Positions 22,608 through 28,248 of a DNA stretch of 28,248 nt are shown here, one piece after another; position 1 is the stretch's first letter; each line of letters opens with the position of its first letter. The notes beneath the pieces are model-generated. The model was not told the origin of the DNA. It was given only the letters and a program-made list of their open reading frames with translations, and searched no databases. The DNA is taken from the NCBI RefSeq assembly GCF_001186125.1, contig NW_014040427.1:106300-134547 (forward strand), given 5' to 3'. This DNA is from Sphaeroforma arctica JP610. Taxonomy: Eukaryota > Opisthokonta > Ichthyosporea > Ichthyophonida. The translations under genes and the position numbers were made by a program.

Positions 22608-23378
22608 GGCCCAGTCTTAACGGGTTCGGATTTTGCGTTCGGAGTTTTTGGTCGCTCCTGCCTCAAAGCAGTGTCCAATGTCAAATTTTGGACTACTTCG
22701 CTATATTGAGTGCAATTTGTTTACGTACTATTTCAATATTTTCAAGCTAAATGACTCATAAAGTCAAACGAGCACTAATTGGATAATCAATATCATGGAT
22801 ATGAGAAAAAGCAATACAGAATACACGTGTATTATGCATATTTATCTCATTTTATATATATATTTACAATAACGAGAAGTGTGTTATGTATAAACAGTCA
22901 TACGACTTGGACAGTATGGAGAATATCAATGATCTGGAAGAACCGGATTGCGAATGCATATCACTGAACGAGTGTTCGATGTCACATTGCAGTAGTGAAC
23001 AAGAATTAGCACATTTGCGTCACGGACCAGTGACAAACAGCACTTCGAAAAATGATCTCAGTAATTACATTCACGACTCGGATATTATTACTGGCCAATC
23101 ACAATGCTTGTGAAGTTGAACACATTTTATAGATTCAGTACGTATATTAACCGCAAAAGCAAGTTTACGTAGAGAATTTTCTGAATCCCGTAATCCGATC
23201 CGAACGTAAAACTTCTCGAGGGGTATTTTTGCCCTCGAAAGATTGACCTCGTTCGGATTTTTTCGTTCGGATTTTGTTTTGGCTTTTTCTTGAAATTTTA
23301 AAATTACCCTATACCTATTAGTGTAGAAATCCGAACGTAAAATCCGAACGCAAAATCCGAATTCGTTAGGACTAGGCC
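22608..23378. mobile_element. Non-autonomous DNA transposon, TTA target duplication, PIF/Harbinger-like
   Basis: The left end (GGCCCAGTCTTAACG, 22608 on) and the reverse complement of the right end (GGCCTAGTCCTAACG, 23378 leftward) form terminal inverted repeats of about 38-40 bp, continuing TTCGGATTTTGCGTTCGGA in both, with about four mismatches. TTA flanks both sides (22605-22607 and 23379-23381), a three-base target duplication typical of PIF/Harbinger elements. Subterminal TTCGGA(T)TTT words are repeated on the right side, and a small hairpin (TCGAGGG..CCCTCGA, 23216-23238) lies inside. At 771 bp it has no transposase, so it must depend on one supplied elsewhere. It is otherwise intact at both ends, which suggests fairly recent insertion. 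Other superfamilies with three-base duplications cannot be excluded. Confidence 0.75.
22886..23113 (+). CDS. Small ORF inside the transposon, unknown (75 residues)
   Basis: ATG at 22886 to TGA at 23111-23113. The peptide is acidic, with a DLDSMENINDLEEPDCECISL start and a Ser/His/Cys-rich middle. It does not resemble transposase or a Myb/SANT helper, and no domain is seen. It may be a captured exon, a remnant of a larger parent element, or a chance ORF. Confidence 0.25.
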   Translation: MYKQSYDLDSMENINDLEEPDCECISLNECSMSHCSSEQELAHLRHGPVTNSTSKNDLSNYIHDSDIITGQSQCL

Positions 23379-23381
23379 TTA

Positions 23382-24563
23382 CACTCGCGATGTCTGTATA
23401 TAAAAAAATAAATCCAAGCATACATACGATATACGCGTAGTGTAGTATATATGCTGTACCAGTCATCACCAGATAAATAATCGTTGCATTAGCATGCCAT
23501 TATTGTTTATTAGAGCAGAAGCGTATAGTATCCAAAGTACTATAGATTGTATATATACAAGATATTATAGTTGGAAGCCAATAAAATTCTATCCGCTTAT
23601 TCTGACGTCTAGGTACCAGTGTGTAACTTCTCGTAGAAGTGCATTCTTATCTTAAGGAAAAGTACTATTGGTGCAATTTTTCCCTACGCGTGATATAGAA
23701 TACCGCGTTTTGTTTATATTCGTATTGTTCATGGTCCCATTGAACGCAACAAGAAGGGGTTGAATTGTATGTCACATCGTAAAGGTGTCTTAAAGGTGTA
23801 CCCACTGAATGCACTCAACTTTTGGTTTGAATTTAATATCACGCGCCAAAGACGTAGTACTGTACTGTTCTTATCCGCCACAATAGTAGGAAATTATTAG
23901 CGCACAAGCACCCGCGAGAAACCATATTGAGGACAGTGTCCACTGTGCTCTAGGTGATATATCAAGTTTATTGTTAGTGTTTATAGTTAGCCGCTCTGCT
24001 AAGGGTAACATATTATACTTGCTAGGTATAACCTAATCAAATTTCTTATTAGTAAGTATAATGTATCTGTAGAGGTTAGTTCGTTCAGATACCGAATGGA
24101 CCTGAATAGTCCAACCTCATCATAATAACACTCCTTTTAGGTTCAAATTGGTATTGGGTAATCGCGTTGCTTAGCAAGTGAAGTGACTTTCCCTTATACT
24201 GTGCTTCTGTGATCATGCCACTCTATTGACAATGAAGTGTTGCCTTAGCGACACTATGTAGTCTTCGGGGCCCTGAGGCTTGGTTGGTTTACAAATGCAC
24301 ACTTTACTTTCGGCTAGTGTCAACCCGTATCACCTTAGGAGACCGTTCCTATATCAACAACTAGATGAAAATTGTTTACAAGCAACAGGACTCTTCTCTT
24401 ATACCTTGATATCAGCATGCTTGATGGCTTTTATTGCCAACGCTCATTGCCGCCGTTGGGCTGCATTGTGGTAGCTCGTGGGCACACACTTCGTATGCCC
24501 TACCTGCCCACAAAAGCTCGAAAATGGGTGTCAATAGTATTCATAAACCACAGGATTGACAGT
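23382..24563. other. Intergenic region without a supported gene
   Basis: No coding exon, RNA gene or clear element was recognised between the transposon and the secreted-protein gene. Plus-strand ORFs of 64 and 79 codons at 24280-24611 overlap the 3' side of the minus-strand gene and show no domain. Confidence 0.45.
24430..24435 (-). terminator. Candidate polyadenylation signal AATAAA for the secreted-protein gene
   Basis: AATAAA on the minus strand, about 130 bases past the stop codon at 24564. Its position fits a short 3' untranslated region. Confidence 0.55.
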
Positions 24564-26369
24564 TCAATACACTACCCGCTGGAGTATGAGAATCAGACCT
24601 GCACAATATAAAGGAACTTGTGTGGACAAAGTGGCATCTCCTCGTGCAGCCGAGTTTTCAGACGTTGTACTGTTGGCGTTTGCCTGGGCCACAACCTGCT
24701 CTTCATTCTTGATCCCAAATGAGGACATAGCCCTTATCCCCCCTTCAATCTTATTGCTACTTCGGGTATGGTATATATGGTGCAACTTAGTGCGAGCTGT
24801 TCTGCGCCTGCTTCCAAAATCGAACACCAAATTCAGGATAATGCCCACAGACACCCGTGCAGCTGAGGTTGGTTGCGAGGTGAACGCTGTATGCAATCCC
24901 GAATCCACATTGTGGTACATAAGAAAACTCTGATCTGTCACATCCCATCCAAGTGCCAATCCAGTGGGTGCCGAAGTGCTCCCAAATGATCCTAGGGGTC
25001 CTGTAATGGTAAAAGGGATACCTGGTGGTACTGGCGTCCCTGTATCATCCACATCAACTGCGATGTAGCTGATGATAGCATCGAAGACCTGCAGACCGGT
25101 CAAATCTAGCCGAAGAAACAGTGCCTCGTTGTATACCATACTGTGCATGGGGTCATCGTTTACGCCACGCTTCAGATCGGCAGCGTCGACTGGTATGAAG
25201 CGATCAATAGTTATGGCCCCTGCGATGAAACTGGCGGATTCGCTTCCAGTACAAAAGTGCTCTGAGTCCAATGTAATTGTGGTGGTGCTGGTAGTATCGG
25301 GTGTTTCTATGGGACAATCTGCTGCCGAAAGTTCGGGCGCACAGCTAATAGTAATCGCAGACAGTGTGTATGTGCCATCCAATGCACAAGCAGTATTGTG
25401 GGAGATACGAATATATGATATTCGTGTGCATACATTGTTGTCCGTGTAATCGTTCGCATTGGCAGGTCCAACACAGTCAGTGTTATACAATGTGGATACT
25501 GGAGTACCTTCCGACACATCTAAAACAGAGGCTGTTATCCCAGCAGGAACCGCAGCACCGCCAATTGTGACCGCGCCTTCGACACCATCGATTTGATACG
25601 GCCAAGATACAGCGGTAGCGACCTGGATTTCCGTGTATCCCGACTCAGGTTGCATGATTTGTCCCACTAAAGCGGCTTTTAGATCGAAAGCACTATTTAC
25701 ATCAACATTTGTAGCACTAATCGAATAACTGGTCTGCAATAAAAATTCAGCAGGGATAACTACTTCACCTAACCTCGGAAAGGCAGTTCCATGTAAATTT
25801 AGGTCTTCATTATAGACGAGCTTCAGCGCCCCATGGTATCCATCATAGACTTTGCCATCAATCTCACCCGACGTGATAATCCAGCCACAAGTCTTTGCAA
25901 TTTCAGTCATGTCTATAGCAAAAGTGAAGGCATCGACACACCCAGTGGGGGGAGTTACTACTGTGATAGAGTTAATAGCTTGACCATCAGCGCAGCTGCC
26001 TACTGAGAAGCTGGTGTAGACCCTGCTAGGCATATAGGGCATGCGTATGGTAAGTAATACTTCCTGACCATATACCACTACCGGATCTGTCGCAGTAACT
26101 GGATCGTCTAAAACTAAATTCGAAACTATGTTAGTACAAGTGTTTGTGATTATATCTAAGGCGGTATCGCACGGGTTGCTGATTGTGTAGTATCCACTGT
26201 GGCACAGGCACAGCTCATCAATCGTGTCTGAATTGGGATCGAACCCACTTCCGAAGGACCCGCATTCGTTTGCGCTTTCAACGGTACGCCATATGGAGGC
26301 AACGGAGAATATCGCATAATATGTGCATGTTTGCTGTAAAAATAGTCGTAATACCTCAAACTGACGCAT
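24564..26369 (-). CDS. Secreted or surface protein with EGF-like start and ZP-N-like segment (601 residues)
   Basis: One uninterrupted exon from ATG at 26369 to TGA at 24566-24564. Residues 4-27 (VLRLFLQQTCTYYAIFSVASIW) form a hydrophobic stretch suited to a signal peptide or anchor. A Cys-rich part follows (35-78, with CLCHSGYY like an EGF module). Residues about 98-195 have the ZP-N order: strand VLLTIRM, SFSVGSC, TGC, FTFAIDMTEIAKTCGW (compare the CGT after the fourth ZP-N cysteine), then LVYNEDL. Middle and later parts are Thr/Ser/Val-rich beta-type sequence with further Cys pairs (299/314, 328/343, 352/373). A dibasic RRRTAR at 521-526 resembles a furin-type site, followed by a polar tail and a short hydrophobic end (CAGLILIL). 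That layout echoes ZP proteins, yet the ZP-C cysteines are missing, so the ZP reading is tentative. An unspliced 1.8-kb exon differs from the neighbours. Role likely adhesion or cell coat (inference). Confidence 0.85.
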   Translation of the reverse strand: MRQFEVLRLFLQQTCTYYAIFSVASIWRTVESANECGSFGSGFDPNSDTIDELCLCHSGYYTISNPCDTALDIITNTCTNIVSNLVLDDPVTATDPVVVYGQEVLLTIRMPYMPSRVYTSFSVGSCADGQAINSITVVTPPTGCVDAFTFAIDMTEIAKTCGWIITSGEIDGKVYDGYHGALKLVYNEDLNLHGTAFPRLGEVVIPAEFLLQTSYSISATNVDVNSAFDLKAALVGQIMQPESGYTEIQVATAVSWPYQIDGVEGAVTIGGAAVPAGITASVLDVSEGTPVSTLYNTDCVGPANANDYTDNNVCTRISYIRISHNTACALDGTYTLSAITISCAPELSAADCPIETPDTTSTTTITLDSEHFCTGSESASFIAGAITIDRFIPVDAADLKRGVNDDPMHSMVYNEALFLRLDLTGLQVFDAIISYIAVDVDDTGTPVPPGIPFTITGPLGSFGSTSAPTGLALGWDVTDQSFLMYHNVDSGLHTAFTSQPTSAARVSVGIILNLVFDFGSRRRTARTKLHHIYHTRSSNKIEGGIRAMSSFGIKNEEQVVAQANANSTTSENSAARGDATLSTQVPLYCAGLILILQRVVY

Positions 26370-26648
26370 TTTGTATGGAATGCCTAATCATAGCTCACGT
26401 TTACATATGTTTATTTGATACTTTGCCTCTAGAAGGCGGTCCTATTATATACCGAAGAATATGGCGTCGTGACAACTTGACGCCGACGGTATGTAGCAGT
26501 TAGCACACCACGCATTCGCAAAGTAAATATGTAGTGTAGAAAACTAGAAATACTCAAAGAAAAAGTCCCAAGTAAAAAATTCGGGCAATTGGGCTTTTCT
26601 CCAAAAGTCAAACTAAATATTGGAAAAATGGAATCAGAGCAGTGAGAG

Positions 26649-26705
26649 CACATTGCCACATTGCACTGTGCAGTTTGCACTGTGCACTGTACACTGTGCA
26701 GTATG
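26649..26705. repeat. CACTGTGCA repeat, partly palindromic
   Basis: Several overlapping copies of TGCACTGTGCA and CACTGTACACTG. The unit is close to its own reverse complement, so the tract can fold on either strand. Confidence 0.8.
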
Positions 26706-27742
26706 TAGTGTGTATTTTTAAATACTATTTTACTGTACTGCAGGCCAGCAGGCAGCAGGAGTGTGTAGTCACTAGTCACACATTCTATTTTGTTTTTGTT
26801 TTTACAAAACAGAGAGAGAGAGCACTGAGCACTCCGCTGGTGTACTCAGAACTGTATTGAGTAAATATGTTATGTTTAAAAAAAGTGAATCCTCATTGGG
26901 AACTATTTGACCAATCAAATTAATCTGTAGGATAGCCTTCTTCTCTAAATATGTATGTAAATATGTATATATAAAAAAATTGTTTTTTTGTTTACCAAAT
27001 AAATATATATATATATTTTGTGCTTCCAAAACGACGCCTTTTGTGAACAAACAATCTTGTTTTTTAAAAACATAATAGTATTTTATGAAATAAATTATTT
27101 CAAACAAAACAAATTTAGAAGGAACAAAGAAATTTACTCACAGTTTATATTTCAATCCACTTTATGTTCAACATGCTCCCACTTTCCTCCCCTGCTTTTG
27201 AATATATTCGTGTGCATATCTCGACATGCAAAAAAACGGCATTGTCCAGGTTCAAGGTTGGCAGTAAGATAGTTTTGTTTCTGAAAACGACACCTCGCTA
27301 CATAAGCGTTACGTCTAAATTCTGACACCCCTTTACAACGTGTCGGAAACCTACTGAAAGTTAGCCAGTCAGATTAATATCAGTTGTTAGTTGTCACCTT
27401 TGTTAGAAGTGACTTGTTAAACTTGCTTGAGGAAAATATTTACTACTACACATTGAAAGCCAGGCCTCAACAGTAACACACACATATCTACAGCTATCTA
27501 TACAGGGAAGAAGCGAATGTGATCTATCTGAAGGAGCGCAGATCCTATGTGATTGTTCGTATTTATGCCCTATTCAGAAACTATGCGGAATATCAATATG
27601 TATATAGTGGATGATTCTTCCATGTCGAAAGTAAAAAGATCTTCTGACAATGTTATACTGCAACGTGTGTTATAACGATGCTAACTGGATCTCTAAGTAT
27701 ATCCCGCTGTGCGCGTTCGACTTATCTCAGTTGCAAAGATAA

Positions 27743-27795
27743 TTGACCCCGAGAATAATTTTGCTGGGGTCAAGTGGTATCCTAAGAAAGGATAA
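27743..27795. repeat. Two adjacent hairpins
   Basis: TTGACCCC (27743-27750) pairs exactly with GGGGTCAA (27766-27773) around a 15-base loop. Next to it TATCCT and AGGATA (27779-27795) form a second stem with a 5-base loop. The first resembles a transcript hairpin or end of a small element, but no family was recognised. Confidence 0.6.
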
Positions 27796-28248
27796 AATCA
27801 CGGCGACGGCGACGGGATGAATAGGTTCTTGATATGTTGGAAAGTATTGGAGGTTTTAATCCTCAACGATGGCGGGTAAACCAAAAGGACATTGAGGTAT
27901 ACCAGAGAACAGACAGGAATGAAGAAGTGTGGTGAGAGATGGGAACTTGAGCAGTGCAACTACTTTTCTGGGAACAGCAATATGCAGATGGAAATATCTG
28001 CAGGATAACAAGTCTTTGGAGCAAAATGAGCAACACACATTTCGATTGCCGACAAACGAGTTAACCAGCCTGAATAAATACAGGGTACTACCAGATACGA
28101 CAAACATAGCACTCAATATTTACACACTGCACAGCTATCAACAATTTATTCTGTAGCCAGCGGAAATCCTGCGACAATGAGATAGCCTTGACCACCAAAA
28201 TCGAGAACACCGCGACAGGTTTGAATACGTAATATATGTATACGTAAT

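Larger units (their letters stand above)
26370..28248. other. Intergenic region upstream of the secreted-protein gene
   Basis: The first few hundred bases should hold the promoter of the minus-strand gene; an inverted repeat GGCGTC (26463-26468) / GACGCC (26479-26484) is present there. The rest has T/A runs, the CACTGTGCA repeat, an AG run (26811-26822) and hairpins near 27743-27795. ORFs of 75-101 codons show no domain. Confidence 0.45.

Noticed and set aside
23071-23469. 132-codon minus-strand open frame
   Set aside because: It runs through the right end of the inverted-repeat element and its repeated TTCGGATTTT words, so it is translated repeat, not a gene.
1-28248. tRNA, rRNA and CRISPR arrays
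   Set aside because: No tRNA B-box with paired arms, no rRNA-like conserved blocks and no regularly spaced direct repeats with unique spacers were seen by eye; a covariance-model search would be the decisive test.

Overview
The window looks like nuclear DNA from an intron-rich eukaryote, most likely a unicellular holozoan/opisthokont (an ichthyosporean such as Sphaeroforma would fit; this is inference from gene content and gene architecture, not a match I could run). The evidence is: two minus-strand genes split into 8 and 9 short exons with GT..AG introns of roughly 0.07-2.5 kb that keep phase perfectly when spliced; an F-BAR/SH3 protein of the PSTPIP/GAS7 type; and many CA/TA microsatellites and intronic minisatellites. 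No bacterial operons, rRNA, tRNA or CRISPR arrays were seen.

Layout, left to right. (1) 1-112 microsatellite. (2) 492-1556, minus: a cysteine-rich RING-H2 zinc-finger gene that appears broken (one in-phase stop after a 37-bp intron and one frame change inside the RING), so a pseudogene or a sequence-error victim. (3) 2911-8900, minus: an 8-exon gene for a 437-residue F-BAR plus SH3 membrane-bending/actin adaptor. (4) 9000-11330: AT-rich intergenic DNA with hairpins and short dispersed repeats. (5) 11634-12641, plus: a single-exon RING protein of 335 residues with Asp in place of a zinc-binding His, followed by an open reading frame in the +1 frame after a run of eight A. (6) 12835-15314: mostly unassigned, with a striking TGACTCA palindrome and tandem duplication. 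(7) 15315-22119, minus: a 9-exon gene for a standalone LON substrate-binding-domain protein, probably mitochondrial, about 530 residues. Two of its introns carry tandem copies of the preceding exon end together with its 5' splice site. (8) 22608-23378: a non-autonomous DNA transposon with about 40-bp inverted ends and TTA target duplication, carrying a small ORF. (9) 24564-26369, minus: a 601-residue secreted or surface protein with an EGF-like start and a ZP-N-like segment. (10) 26370-28248: intergenic, repeats and hairpins.

The genes do not form an evident pathway; they are independent housekeeping and signalling genes in a loose eukaryotic landscape. The most unusual signals are the repeated exon-end/donor duplications in the LON gene, the ZP-like secreted protein, the TTA-flanked transposon with its ORF, and the two divergent RING genes with apparent frame problems.
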